64,000 bases of DNA from JABMNT01 sp048262255 (GTDB taxonomy: Bacteria > Pseudomonadota > Alphaproteobacteria > Rhodospirillales > Casp-alpha2). The stretch spans positions 1-64,000 of the forward strand of contig JBLXFH010000001.1 of assembly GCA_048262255.1 (NCBI GenBank), in the 5' to 3' direction. Shown in pieces: positions 35,095-44,062 of the stretch. The notes under the pieces were generated by a model that did no database searches, had not been told where the DNA came from, and saw only the letters and a list, made by a program, of their open reading frames with translations. The translations under genes and the position numbers were made by a program. Numbering within the stretch: position 1 is the stretch's first letter; each line of letters begins with the position of its first letter.

Positions 35095-35970
35095 ATGCGA
35101 CGCAATCATATCACAAAACAACTCTCGACCCTCGGCCCGACGGAAATCCGCGGCCTCGACTTGAGCGAACCGTTTGATGCGGAATTGCTCACAGAAGTCA
35201 AAACGCTTTGGCATAAGTCAGGCGGACTCCTGGTGTTTCGCGACCAGCAACTGACAGCCGAACAGCACATTGCTTTCAGCAAACAGTTCGGCACCCCCTT
35301 TGGCAGCCCAGAAGGCGTGCCGTTGCAGGACACCGTCAGCCGTTATCTGCACCCGGATCATCCGGAAATCTACCGGGTCTCCAATCAGGTGGATGCCGAC
35401 GGCGCACCGAAAGGCCGGGCCCGTGCTGGCACCTACTGGCACACCGATGTCAGCTTTCGCAAGCAGCCAGCTTCCGCCTCCATCCTCTATGGCAAACAAA
35501 TCCCCGATGTCGGCGGCGATACCCTGTTCGCCAATATGGAAGCCGCCTATGATGGTTTATCCGACGCCATGAAAGACCTGCTGGCACCGCTCCATGCGGT
35601 CCACGATTTCGCCGTCGCTGCGGCCAGCCAGTACGCAAAACCGGTTGTCATCAGCGATGATTTTGACGGTTCCAATCAGGCCCTGCATCCGGTCATCCGC
35701 ACACACCCCGAAACCGGGCGCAAATCGATCTTCGTCAATCCCGGCTTCACTTCGCATCTAGAAGGCTTCGCGCCTAAGGAAAGCACCGCCCTGCTGCAGT
35801 TTCTCTATACCCATTGCACGCAGCCCGACTATATCTACCGGCAATGTTGGCAGGCGCGCGATCTGGTCATGTGGGATAACCGTATGCTCATGCATTACGC
35901 CATTTCCGATTATGGCGACCAGCCGCGCTATATGGAACGGACAACGCTGATTGGTGAACAGCCCGCATAA
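35095..35970 (+). CDS. TauD/TfdA-family Fe(II)/2-oxoglutarate dioxygenase
   Basis: The 291-residue protein has the metal-binding HxD motif (His116, Asp118 in GTYWHTDVSF) and the distal histidine His267 in DNRMLMHYAISDY. A basic residue for 2-oxoglutarate follows (Arg278 or Arg282, in QPRYMERTTL). This family oxidises taurine, alkylsulfonates, phenoxyacids and other carboxylates. The substrate is not readable, and no transporter or sulfur gene is adjacent. It starts 20 bp after the methyltransferase, so the two may be cotranscribed. Confidence 0.87.
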   Translation: MRRNHITKQLSTLGPTEIRGLDLSEPFDAELLTEVKTLWHKSGGLLVFRDQQLTAEQHIAFSKQFGTPFGSPEGVPLQDTVSRYLHPDHPEIYRVSNQVDADGAPKGRARAGTYWHTDVSFRKQPASASILYGKQIPDVGGDTLFANMEAAYDGLSDAMKDLLAPLHAVHDFAVAAASQYAKPVVISDDFDGSNQALHPVIRTHPETGRKSIFVNPGFTSHLEGFAPKESTALLQFLYTHCTQPDYIYRQCWQARDLVMWDNRMLMHYAISDYGDQPRYMERTTLIGEQPA

Positions 35971-36019
35971 ATCACTTAAGTTTCTTGTCACCCCCCGGCC
36001 CACTATTTATGGTTTCCTC

Positions 36020-36730
36020 ATGAAATTTCCAAATCCCCTCCTTAAAGGCACGTTGATCAAACGTTACAAGCGCTTCATGGCCGATGTGACGCTGGATAAC
36101 GGCGATGTTGTCACCGCGCATTGCGCCAATTCGGGCTCCATGCTGAGTGTCTGTGATCCCGGATCCCCGGTCTGGCTGAGCCCGGCGACGAACCCGGACC
36201 GCAAGCTCAAGTTCACCTGGGAGTTGATCAAGATCGGCGACGCCATGGTGGGTATCAACACCTCGCATCCCAACAAAATGGTCTTTGACGCCATTGAAGA
36301 TGGCACCATAACCGAACTGCAGGGCTTTGAGAGCCAGCGCCGGGAAGTCAAATACGGGCAGAACTCGCGCATCGATATCCTGCTTGAAAACCCCGACGGC
36401 GCGAAATGTTACGTCGAGATCAAGAACGTCACCATGAAACGCAATCTGGACCGCGCCGCGCCAGCCGAATTTCCAGATGGTGTGACAGCGCGCGGCGCCA
36501 AACATCTGGTTGAACTGTCCGACATGGTTGCCGAGGGGCATCGGGCGGTTATGGTTTATCTGGTGCAGCGCAATGATTGCGACGCCTTCAATCTGGCCCG
36601 CGACATCGATCCGGCCTACGGCGAGGCCTACGATAAGGCTGTGGCAGCCGGGGTTGAAGTGCTGGGCTACACCTGCACATTGAGCGAAACGGAGATCAAA
36701 GTCTCAAAGCGGGTTGAAGCGCTGGGGTGA
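36020..36730 (+). CDS. sfsA: SfsA-family nuclease-like protein
   Basis: The 236-residue protein matches SfsA, named for stimulation of maltose metabolism in E. coli and now regarded as a nuclease-like or DNA-binding protein. It starts FPNPLLKGTLIKRYKRFMAD and has the catalytic-looking block SRIDILLE...CYVEIKNVT and FPDGVTARGAKHLVEL. The first in-frame ATG of the family motif at 36020 is used; the frame is open further upstream. It is followed by map after 62 bp, and map and radC lie on the same strand. Confidence 0.9.
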   Translation: MKFPNPLLKGTLIKRYKRFMADVTLDNGDVVTAHCANSGSMLSVCDPGSPVWLSPATNPDRKLKFTWELIKIGDAMVGINTSHPNKMVFDAIEDGTITELQGFESQRREVKYGQNSRIDILLENPDGAKCYVEIKNVTMKRNLDRAAPAEFPDGVTARGAKHLVELSDMVAEGHRAVMVYLVQRNDCDAFNLARDIDPAYGEAYDKAVAAGVEVLGYTCTLSETEIKVSKRVEALG

Positions 36731-36792
36731 GCGCTCTATATAACGCGAATTAGACGCTATCTAAATCCAACAAATATTGGCATAATACAGGC

Positions 36793-37614
36793 ATGCAAGA
36801 ACAAGCAACCCGCGCCGTCTCCCAGGATGGTCGATATATCAAGCTCCACGGCCCGGACGCCTTTGAAGGCATGCGCGTCGCCGGACAATTGGCGGCAGAA
36901 ACGCTGGATTTCATCGCGCCCTATGTGCAGCCGAAAGTCACTACGGGCGAGTTGGACAAACTGTGCCACGATTTTATTACCGAACGCGGCGGCATTTGCG
37001 CGCCATTGGGCTATCGCGGATTTCCGAAATCCATCTGCACCTCGATCAATCATGTGGTCTGCCACGGCATTCCTGGCGACAAGGTGTTGAAAGAAGGCGA
37101 TATCCTGAACATTGACGTGACGCCAACGGTCGATGGCTGGCACGGCGACACCAGCCGCATGTTTGGCGTTGGCAAGATCAACCGCAAGGCCGAACGCCTG
37201 ATTGACGTGACCTTTGAGGCTATGTGGGAAGGTATCCGTCAGGTCAAACCGGGCGCCACGCTGGGCGATATCGGCCATGCCATTCAGACTTTTGCCGAAA
37301 ACGAACGGTTTTCCGTGGTCCGCGATTTTTGCGGCCATGGGCTGGGTCAGGTTTTTCACGATGCGCCGAATATCATGCATTTCGGTAATCCCGGCGAGGG
37401 CGAGGTTCTGCAGGAGGGCATGATGTTCACCATTGAGCCGATGATCAACGCTGGCAAACTCGACGTGAAAATCCTCGGCGACGGCTGGACCGCCGTAACC
37501 CGCGACAAATCCCTCTCGGCGCAGTTCGAGCATTCGCTGGGTGTCACCGCCGATGGCTTCGAGATTTTCACCCTTTCGCCGACCGGGCAACACAAGCCGC
37601 CCTATACGGCGTAA
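36793..37614 (+). CDS. map: Type I methionine aminopeptidase
   Basis: MetAP removes the initiator methionine from nascent proteins. The 273-residue protein shows all five metal ligands: Asp108 (NIDVTPT), Asp119 (HGDTS), His182 (CGHGLGQVFH), Glu215 (FTIEPM) and Glu246 (QFEHS). The N-terminal segment before about residue 20 lacks a zinc-finger extension, so this is a plain type Ia enzyme. It sits 14 bp before radC. CATAAT lies 5 bp before the ATG, which might be a -10 box giving a very short leader, but there is no convincing -35. Confidence 0.95.
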   Translation: MQEQATRAVSQDGRYIKLHGPDAFEGMRVAGQLAAETLDFIAPYVQPKVTTGELDKLCHDFITERGGICAPLGYRGFPKSICTSINHVVCHGIPGDKVLKEGDILNIDVTPTVDGWHGDTSRMFGVGKINRKAERLIDVTFEAMWEGIRQVKPGATLGDIGHAIQTFAENERFSVVRDFCGHGLGQVFHDAPNIMHFGNPGEGEVLQEGMMFTIEPMINAGKLDVKILGDGWTAVTRDKSLSAQFEHSLGVTADGFEIFTLSPTGQHKPPYTA

Positions 37615-37628
37615 CCTGTTCTGATTTG

Positions 37629-38564
37629 ATGAGCCCGCAAGACAAGAGTGATCTGGATCTTCTTGTCAGTGCGAATTTAGAAATTACAGAAACCACGCAG
37701 GTTTCCGGTGGAACGGCCTTCATTGTTACGGGCGATACCCACCCCTTCCGCCATCTGCTGCGCGAAGCTGGCGGCAAATGGAACGCCCTTGATCGTGTCT
37801 GGGTTTTTTCGGGGGATGATCCAGGCCCGGCACTCGCGAAAACCCTGCGCAGCCATCCCTTTCCATCCTCCGCACCAAAAAACGAGCCAAAAAAACCCCA
37901 TTATCACGGACACCGCGAACGCCTGCGCAAACGGTTCATGCAGGCCAGCGCCAACAGCCTTGCCGATTACGAACTGCTTGAACTGCTGCTGTTCCAGTGT
38001 ATTCCCCGCATTGATGTCAAACCCATCGCCAAACAACTGCTTGAAACCTTCGGCAGTCTGGGGGGCGTTATGGCTGCCGATATCAACCGCCTTTCCGACT
38101 TTCCCAAGATCAGCTACGCCACCCTTGTGCATTTAAAAGCGCTTTATGAACTGAGCCAGCGCATTGCCCATGAACAGATTGATCAACAGCCGGTTCTCGG
38201 TTCCTGGGATAAACTGCTGGCTTATCTGAAAACATCCATGGCCCACGAATCGACCGAACGTTTTCATGTGTTGTTTCTGAACGCCAAGAACGTCCTCATT
38301 GCCGATGAGGTCCAGCAGGTGGGCACCGTCAACCACACACCGGTTTATCCCCGCGAGGTTATCAAACGCGCCCTTGATGTGGGCGCAACGGCGCTGATTT
38401 TGGTCCATAACCACCCGAGCGGCGACCCCACCCCCTCATCCGCTGATATTGAAATGACCAAAGCGATAGCCGCCGCCGGGGAAAAACTGGACATCGTGCT
38501 GCATGATCATATTATCATGTCAAAAAATGGATATACATCCTTCAGGGACTTAGGGCTCATCTAG
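37629..38564 (+). CDS. radC: RadC/MPN-domain protein with extra N-terminal domain
   Basis: Residues about 94-311 form RadC: GHRERLRKRF, the helix-hairpin-helix-like part near 110-170, and the JAMM metal motif HNHPSGDPTPSSAD (His260, His262, Asp273). RadC is annotated as a DNA repair protein but its function is unresolved. The first about 80 residues are not part of the usual 220-250-residue protein. They look like a small separate domain with GGKWNALDRVWVF, reminiscent of DUF5710-type modules in DNA-processing proteins, then a lysine-rich linker. The ATG at 37629 is used; a TTG lies one codon upstream. Confidence 0.9.
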   Translation: MSPQDKSDLDLLVSANLEITETTQVSGGTAFIVTGDTHPFRHLLREAGGKWNALDRVWVFSGDDPGPALAKTLRSHPFPSSAPKNEPKKPHYHGHRERLRKRFMQASANSLADYELLELLLFQCIPRIDVKPIAKQLLETFGSLGGVMAADINRLSDFPKISYATLVHLKALYELSQRIAHEQIDQQPVLGSWDKLLAYLKTSMAHESTERFHVLFLNAKNVLIADEVQQVGTVNHTPVYPREVIKRALDVGATALILVHNHPSGDPTPSSADIEMTKAIAAAGEKLDIVLHDHIIMSKNGYTSFRDLGLI

Positions 38565-38620
38565 GGCTTAACACAATACAGGGTTTTCAGGCGGCTTTGG
38601 CCGGGCTTATTTCTGCTCGG

Positions 38621-38644
38621 CTAACCGGTTTGTGAGCCGGTTAG
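38621..38644. repeat. Hairpin-forming inverted repeat upstream of the MFS gene
   Basis: CTAACCGG (38621-38628) and CCGGTTAG (38637-38644) form a perfect 8-bp stem around an 8-base centre that can add two more pairs (one wobble). No T-run follows, so it is not a typical intrinsic terminator. It lies between the radC stop and the MFS start and could be an operator or a weak termination/processing hairpin. Confidence 0.45.
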
Positions 38645-38662
38645 AATTCGGGAACCTTTCAT

Positions 38663-39874
38663 ATGACCGCTTTGCGCGTTTTCCTGCCCTTTGCTTTCGG
38701 TTATTTCCTATCTTACCTGTTTCGCGTCGTCAACGCGGTCATCGGTCCTGATCTGGTCTTTGATCTTGATTTAAGCGCTGCAGATCTGGGGCTTTTAACC
38801 AGCGCCTATTTTCTCGCCTTTGCATTGTTTCAGGTGCCCCTGGGCATTCTCCTCGATCGTTATGGCCCGCGCCGTACGGAAGCCGTCTTGCTGATTATTG
38901 CCGCCAGTGGTGCCTTTGTTTTTGCTTCCGCAACATCGATCTCCGGGCTGCTGGTTGGCCGCGCGCTGATCGGGCTCGGCGTTTCGGCCTGCCTGATGGC
39001 TGCCATTAAGGCCTACGGCATGTGGTTCGAACGCGACCGGCTGCCCATGGTTAACGGGTTTCACATGGCGGCAGGCGGCATGGGCGCGCTGATGGGCACC
39101 ATTCCCGTTGATCATGCCCTGCAGTTCACCGACTGGCGCGGCGTGCTGTTTGTGATCGGTGGACTGTCGATTGCCGCATCCGTTATCATTTACATGATGG
39201 TGCCGAACCGTGGATCAACAGAAACCAGCACGGAATCGCTCCGCAAGCAGATTTCAGATATTGGGCAGGTTTACAAAAACCCGACTTTTTGGCGGATTGT
39301 TCCGCTTTGTGTAACGACGCAAAGCAGCTTCCTCGCCATCCAGACCCTATGGTCCGGCCCCTGGTTAAAGGACGTCGCGGGCATGGGCCGCGAAGCAGCC
39401 GCCGATCAGCTGTTTCTGGTCGCCGTCGCCATGGTTGTCGGCTTTATCAGTCTGGGGTCCCTTGCCGCGCGGCTGAACAAGGCCGGCATTCTCAGCACCA
39501 TGAATTTTGCGATCCTCTGCATGGGCATTTTTATTCTGGGTCAGGTTGGCCTGGTCATGCAATGGACCGACTATACGATGCCCTTGTGGCTGATGTTTGG
39601 GTTTTTCGGGACGACGGGGGTTTTGCCCTTTGCTGTCCTGCCGCATCTGTTCCCGGCAGAACTGGCGGGACGGGTCATCACCAGCGTTAATCTGCTGATT
39701 TTTCTGGGCGCTTTCGCTATGCAATGGGGTATTGGCGCCATTATCAACCTCTGGCCAAAAGCGGTCAGCGGCGATTACGCGCTGGAAGGCTTTCAGACGG
39801 CCTTTGCCGTTGTCCTCGTCCTACAGATCCTGGGGCTTCTCTGGTGCGGTATTTATCGGCGCGATAGCGCCTGA
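38663..39874 (+). CDS. Major facilitator superfamily transporter
   Basis: The 403-residue protein has about twelve hydrophobic segments, the MFS signature between TM2 and TM3 (LLDRYGPRRTE), and a long central loop (about 180-210) between the two six-helix halves. Substrate is not evident; the N-terminal half is closest to anion/metabolite permeases of the NarK-like and related general MFS groups. It lies between radC and purB and has no obvious operon partner. Start support is modest (GGGAACC-like upstream). Confidence 0.85.
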   Translation: MTALRVFLPFAFGYFLSYLFRVVNAVIGPDLVFDLDLSAADLGLLTSAYFLAFALFQVPLGILLDRYGPRRTEAVLLIIAASGAFVFASATSISGLLVGRALIGLGVSACLMAAIKAYGMWFERDRLPMVNGFHMAAGGMGALMGTIPVDHALQFTDWRGVLFVIGGLSIAASVIIYMMVPNRGSTETSTESLRKQISDIGQVYKNPTFWRIVPLCVTTQSSFLAIQTLWSGPWLKDVAGMGREAAADQLFLVAVAMVVGFISLGSLAARLNKAGILSTMNFAILCMGIFILGQVGLVMQWTDYTMPLWLMFGFFGTTGVLPFAVLPHLFPAELAGRVITSVNLLIFLGAFAMQWGIGAIINLWPKAVSGDYALEGFQTAFAVVLVLQILGLLWCGIYRRDSA

Positions 39875-39959
39875 GAGGCTTTTCCCCTATGTTTACTTCT
39901 CGAAGCTCCGGGCCTATACCATCGCCTGATTTTCCTGTTACGAATGAAAGAGCGTTCAT

Positions 39960-41354
39960 ATGATTCCTCGTTATTCCCGCCCGCAAATGACCGACATCTG
40001 GGAAGCCGCCAACAAGTTCCGCATCTGGTATGAAATTGAAGCGCATGCCTGTGACGCACTGGCCGACATTGGCGTGATCCCGAAAGACGCGGCCAAGGCG
40101 GTCTGGGAAAACGGCAATATCCCCTATACGGACGCCCGGATTGCGCGGATTGACGAGATCGAGCGGGAGACCAAACACGATGTGATCGCCTTTTTGACTG
40201 AACTGGCCGAACATATTGGAGAGAACTCGCGCTTTGTTCATCAGGGCATGACCTCATCCGATGTGCTTGATACCTGTCTGGCTGTGCAGATGAAACAGGC
40301 GGCGAATCTGTTGCTGGAAGATGTTGATCGGGTTCTGGCGGCGCTGAAAACCCGCGCTTTCGAGACCAAACTGATGCCCTGCATCGGCCGCTCGCACGGC
40401 ATTCATGCCGAACCGACCACCATGGGCCTGAAATTCGCCCGCTTTTATGCGGAGTTCAAGCGCAACCGCGAGCGCCTGCTCCAGGCGCAAAAAGACATCG
40501 CCACCTGCGCCATTTCCGGCGCTGTCGGGACTTTTGCCAATATTGACCCTTCCGTCGAAGAACATGTGGCGGAACAACTGGGATTGTCCCCGGAGCCCGT
40601 CTCCACGCAAGTTATCCCGCGCGACCGCCATGCCGCGTTTTTTGCTACGTTGGGCGTTATTGCCGGGTCGGTAGAAAACGTCGCCACCGAAATCCGCCAT
40701 TTGCAGCGTACGGAAGTGCGCGAAGCCCAGGAATATTTCGCGCCGGGGCAAAAAGGCAGCTCGGCCATGCCGCACAAGCGCAACCCGATTTTGACGGAAA
40801 ACCTGACCGGACTGGCGCGCATTGTCCGCTCAGCAGTTGTACCGGCGCTTGAAAACATGACACTCTGGCATGAGCGCGATATTTCGCATTCCTCCGTCGA
40901 GCGCATGATTGGCCCAGATTCAACCATAACACTGGATTTTGCTCTTAATCGCCTGGCCGGGGTCATTGAAAAGCTTGTGGTCTATCCCGACAACATGATG
41001 CGGCAATTGAACGAGTTTGGCGGCATTCATGACGCACAGCGGGTTCTGCTGTTTCTGACACAAAACGATGTCAGCCGCGAAGACGCCTACAAGATTGTCC
41101 AGCGCAATGCCATGCGGGTCTGGAAAAGTTTTGGTATTGATCCCGACAATCCCGATGGCACGCCCGAACTGGACACCGATGACAAACAGGCTGCCGAGCA
41201 TGACAATCGCCTGTTTTTCTTCCTCTCGAAAGATGAAGACCTGACCCGCGTTTTGGATGTTGAAAAGCTGGCCGGTCTTCTGAACGAGGATTCTGTTTCT
41301 TACCACACCAAAAACGTCGATGCGATTTTCAACCGGGTATTCAAGGACACCTGA
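39960..41354 (+). CDS. purB: Adenylosuccinate lyase
   Basis: PurB releases fumarate in two purine steps, from SAICAR and adenylosuccinate. The 464-residue protein has the superfamily signature GSSAMPHKRNP, the catalytic-histidine block IGRSHGIHAEPTTMG and TSSDVLDT near residue 100. It is longer than the 430-residue type because of an acidic insert near 395-420 (PDNPDGTPELDTDDKQ). The aldolase gene follows by 3 bp. Other purine genes lie 3-9 kb downstream. Confidence 0.94.
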   Translation: MIPRYSRPQMTDIWEAANKFRIWYEIEAHACDALADIGVIPKDAAKAVWENGNIPYTDARIARIDEIERETKHDVIAFLTELAEHIGENSRFVHQGMTSSDVLDTCLAVQMKQAANLLLEDVDRVLAALKTRAFETKLMPCIGRSHGIHAEPTTMGLKFARFYAEFKRNRERLLQAQKDIATCAISGAVGTFANIDPSVEEHVAEQLGLSPEPVSTQVIPRDRHAAFFATLGVIAGSVENVATEIRHLQRTEVREAQEYFAPGQKGSSAMPHKRNPILTENLTGLARIVRSAVVPALENMTLWHERDISHSSVERMIGPDSTITLDFALNRLAGVIEKLVVYPDNMMRQLNEFGGIHDAQRVLLFLTQNDVSREDAYKIVQRNAMRVWKSFGIDPDNPDGTPELDTDDKQAAEHDNRLFFFLSKDEDLTRVLDVEKLAGLLNEDSVSYHTKNVDAIFNRVFKDT

Positions 41355-41357
41355 GCC

Positions 41358-42125
41358 ATGACCGATCTGATCAATCCACTCAAACAAAAGCTTGCCGCCG
41401 GAAAACCGATTATCGGAACGGCGGTGACCATGCCAAGCCCGCAGATCATGCAGGTTCTGGTGGAATGCGGGTTTGACTGGTTGATGATTGATCTGGAACA
41501 CGGCCCGATTAGCGCCGAATCGACCCACGCCATGGTCAACGCCACCCTGGCGTCAAACTGCGTGCCGGTGGCCCGATTGCCGTCGGGTGAGAAATGGATG
41601 GCCAAGATGGCCCTGGATGCCGGGGTTCTGGGTCTGTTTTTCCCGTTGATCATGGATGGTCCGGAAGCCGATCAGGCGATCAAGTCGGCGACTTATCCGC
41701 CAGAGGGCAACCGCGGCTTCGGACCCTTTTTCGCCCGCTACCGCTGGCAGCAGACGCTGACCGAATATGCCTTGAATGCCAACGAGGCAATCCTCAAAAT
41801 CATCATGGTTGAGCATAAGGATGCGGTTGAACGCATTGATGACATCCTGGCTGTTCCCGGCATCGACATGATTTTCATAGCCCCCTACGATCTCTCACAG
41901 AGCCTCGGCTTACCCGGCCAGTTTGATCATCCGGATTTCAAACAAACCGTTCTCAAGGCCGAGCAAGCCGTCAAAAAGGCGGGAATAGAGCTTGGCACCT
42001 TTGTGCCGACGGTGGAAAAGGGCCGCGAATATCTGGATAGAGGCTACAAGCTCTTAATGTTCGCCTATGACGGCATGCTCATTGAGAACGCCGTCACGCC
42101 GATGGTCAGAGACCTGCAGTCCTAG
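41358..42125 (+). CDS. HpcH/HpaI-family aldolase
   Basis: The 255-residue TIM-barrel protein has the metal-dependent class II aldolase pattern: His48 in DLEHGP, Arg73 in VARLP, Glu152 and Asp178 in IAPYDLS. These correspond to HpaI His45, Arg70, Glu149 and Asp175. The glutamine equivalent to HpaI Gln147 is methionine (Met150). Members cleave 4-hydroxy-2-oxo acids to pyruvate and an aldehyde. It is 3 bp from purB, but a pathway link is not evident. Its stop overlaps the convergent TPR gene stop through a shared CTAG. Confidence 0.87.
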   Translation: MTDLINPLKQKLAAGKPIIGTAVTMPSPQIMQVLVECGFDWLMIDLEHGPISAESTHAMVNATLASNCVPVARLPSGEKWMAKMALDAGVLGLFFPLIMDGPEADQAIKSATYPPEGNRGFGPFFARYRWQQTLTEYALNANEAILKIIMVEHKDAVERIDDILAVPGIDMIFIAPYDLSQSLGLPGQFDHPDFKQTVLKAEQAVKKAGIELGTFVPTVEKGREYLDRGYKLLMFAYDGMLIENAVTPMVRDLQS

Positions 42126-42661
42126 TAGGCGACAGGCTTACCGGTATCAGCGAGAATAATCGCCGATTTCAGATCGTCATACAGCTCGCACGGCGCGCTG
42201 CAGCGCTTGCCGATTTCCGTCAGTTGCTGGAGCGCCGGCTCGAGATTTCCGTTCGCCAGATAGCCCTTGGCTAGGTAGTTGCGGGCCAGCAGGTAATCGG
42301 GATCGATAGTCAGCGCCTGCTCGTAATAGCCGATCGCCTCTGCAAGCCGCCCCAGCTTACGGTGGCTGTAACCCATGCCATTCAGGGCCGACGGGTCACC
42401 TTTAGCGGCCACCGGGCGAAATAGCTTGATGGCGTACTCATAATCACCGTCATAGGCCCAGACCCAAGCCTGATCAACAAGGGCTTTGTCCGGCACCCCT
42501 TCGGATGTTTGCTTCACGCATTCTTTTTTGGTTTCGCTCCAGACATAACCCTTGATGCACTTTGTGGTCTGAGCATCATCCTCAACAGCACTCATTGCCG
42601 TAGTCGGGCCGAACATCAAAAGCAGCACCAAAACCGCCATGGCAAAATGATTCATTCTCAT
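42122..42661 (-). CDS. Exported TPR-repeat protein
   Basis: The 179-residue protein starts with a signal peptide (MNHFAMAVLVLLLMFG, cleavage near AMSA) and holds two or three tetratricopeptide helices, for example DALNGMGYSHRKLGRLAEA-type and YYEQALTIDPDYLLARNYLA. Cysteines occur in CIKGYVWSETKKECVK and CSAPCELY, possible disulfides. It probably acts as a periplasmic adaptor. The start at 42661 has AAGGAGG 6 bp upstream; the frame is open much further upstream but unsupported. An intrinsic terminator lies about 95 bp upstream, separating it from DUF1476. Confidence 0.8.
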   Translation of the reverse strand: MRMNHFAMAVLVLLLMFGPTTAMSAVEDDAQTTKCIKGYVWSETKKECVKQTSEGVPDKALVDQAWVWAYDGDYEYAIKLFRPVAAKGDPSALNGMGYSHRKLGRLAEAIGYYEQALTIDPDYLLARNYLAKGYLANGNLEPALQQLTEIGKRCSAPCELYDDLKSAIILADTGKPVAY

Positions 42662-42753
42662 CAACAGCCTCCTTTTCCGGATATTGCTCCTGTACGGGCA
42701 GGCATAAAAAAGCGATCTCTTTCTAGATGTGCTGTAATCCAGACAATTCAATA

Positions 42754-42782
42754 AAAAACCCGGTTCAAGGAACCGGGTTTTT
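42754..42782. terminator. Strong bidirectional intrinsic terminator
   Basis: A 13-bp perfect stem, AAAAACCCGGTTC and GAACCGGGTTTTT, around an AAG loop, with A and T tracts on both sides. It ends the minus-strand DUF1476 transcript 22 bp after its stop and insulates the downstream TPR gene. Confidence 0.9.
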
Positions 42783-42803
42783 AGAGAGTTCAGAAAGAGC
42801 GCC

Positions 42804-43130
42804 TTAGTCGTCGCCGATAATTTGTTGTGCGGCAACTGCTTCAAGCTCAGAAATCTTGGCCCGGACGTCGGCTTCCGTAACACTTGAGCCGCGCTCGCTA
42901 ATATCGCCCATTACCTTGCGCACAACGTCTTCAAATCCTGGCTCGTCGAAATCCGCCATCACAACCTCTTTGGCGTAATCCTCAACGGCATCGCCCGTCA
43001 GGCCGAACTGTGACGCCAACCATTGCCCCAGCAATTTATTGCGCCTCGCTTCGACTTTGAAGCGATTTTCTTCGTCCAGTTTGTATTTGGCTTCAAAGCC
43101 TTTTTCGCGATCACTGAATGCGTCGGCCAT
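42804..43130 (-). CDS. DUF1476 protein, F1-ATPase inhibitor zeta-like
   Basis: The 108-residue protein begins ADAFSDREKGFEAKYKLDEE and is almost entirely helical and charged, the signature of DUF1476. In Paracoccus this protein is the zeta subunit that inhibits F1-ATPase hydrolysis by inserting its N-terminal helix. Length and N-terminal motif agree. TAGGAGC lies 7-8 bp before the ATG. It is next to purine genes in many alphaproteobacteria, and here it is divergent from the NRDE gene. Confidence 0.9.
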   Translation of the reverse strand: MADAFSDREKGFEAKYKLDEENRFKVEARRNKLLGQWLASQFGLTGDAVEDYAKEVVMADFDEPGFEDVVRKVMGDISERGSSVTEADVRAKISELEAVAAQQIIGDD

Positions 43131-43274
43131 TTTTCTGCTCCTAAAATCTGATATCAACTCTGCAAGTTGACAGGTATGCCCTTATGTATCGCGCTTTTAT
43201 GGCGTCCGCAACCATAAGCGCCGGTATTTTTTCCGCACTGGCAAGTCTCCCGCTTCCCGGCTATTTATCAACAC

Positions 43275-44033
43275 ATGTGTACCGTTGTCATTCTCCGCCG
43301 TCCCGATCACGACTGGCCGTTACTGATTGGCGCCAATCGGGACGAAATGATCTCGCGTCCCTGGCTGCCCCCGGCCCGCCACTGGCCGGACCGGCCGCAT
43401 GTTGTTGCCGGTATGGATGAACTGGCCAGCGGCACCTGGCTGGCCCTCAACGACGACGGGGTCTGCGCCTCAATCCTGAACCGCCAGCATTCGCTAGGCC
43501 CAGCGGAAGACAAACGCAGCCGCGGCGAATTGCCCCTGGAAGCCGTCGATCATGCGGAAGCCAAAGAGGCCGCCAAGGCCCTGGCCACGCTTGATCCCAC
43601 CAGTTACCGCAGCTTCAATCTGGTGATTGCCGATGCCGTCAATGCTTATTGGCTACGCTCGACTGGCGAGCCCGACAGCCATATTGACGTCATGGAAATC
43701 CCCATCGGCGTTTCCATGGTTACGGCTCAGGATATGAATGATCCGGCGTCGCCACGCATCTGCCAGCATCTGCCGCGCTTTCAGAACGCGCCTGCCCCCA
43801 ATCCCGAAATCGATGACTGGTTTGCCTGGCAGGCCCTGATGGCAGCCAAACTCACGCCTCAGGAAACCGGTAATGACCGGGCCGCCATGAACATCACGAC
43901 CCTGGGCGAATTTGGTACGGTCTCATCGTCGCTGATTGCGCTGCCCCGCAAGGACCGGTTTGGCATCAAGGCCAAATGGTTGTTTGCCGCAGGCCGCCCT
44001 GATCTCGAACCTTTTAAACCGGTCACCCTATAG
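43275..44033 (+). CDS. NRDE/TANGO2-family protein
   Basis: The 252-residue protein starts Met-Cys-Thr-Val-Val with the conserved Cys2 and has the family NRDE motif in GANRDEMISRP, then GTWLALNDDGVCASILNR. This N-terminal cysteine is typical of Ntn-hydrolase-like proteins, although no substrate is proven; the human relative TANGO2 affects lipid and heme metabolism. It lies alone between DUF1476 and an SRPBCC gene, converging on the latter. Confidence 0.85.
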   Translation: MCTVVILRRPDHDWPLLIGANRDEMISRPWLPPARHWPDRPHVVAGMDELASGTWLALNDDGVCASILNRQHSLGPAEDKRSRGELPLEAVDHAEAKEAAKALATLDPTSYRSFNLVIADAVNAYWLRSTGEPDSHIDVMEIPIGVSMVTAQDMNDPASPRICQHLPRFQNAPAPNPEIDDWFAWQALMAAKLTPQETGNDRAAMNITTLGEFGTVSSSLIALPRKDRFGIKAKWLFAAGRPDLEPFKPVTL

Positions 44034-44062
44034 AAAACACAACCTGCATCGCTCACCATAAG

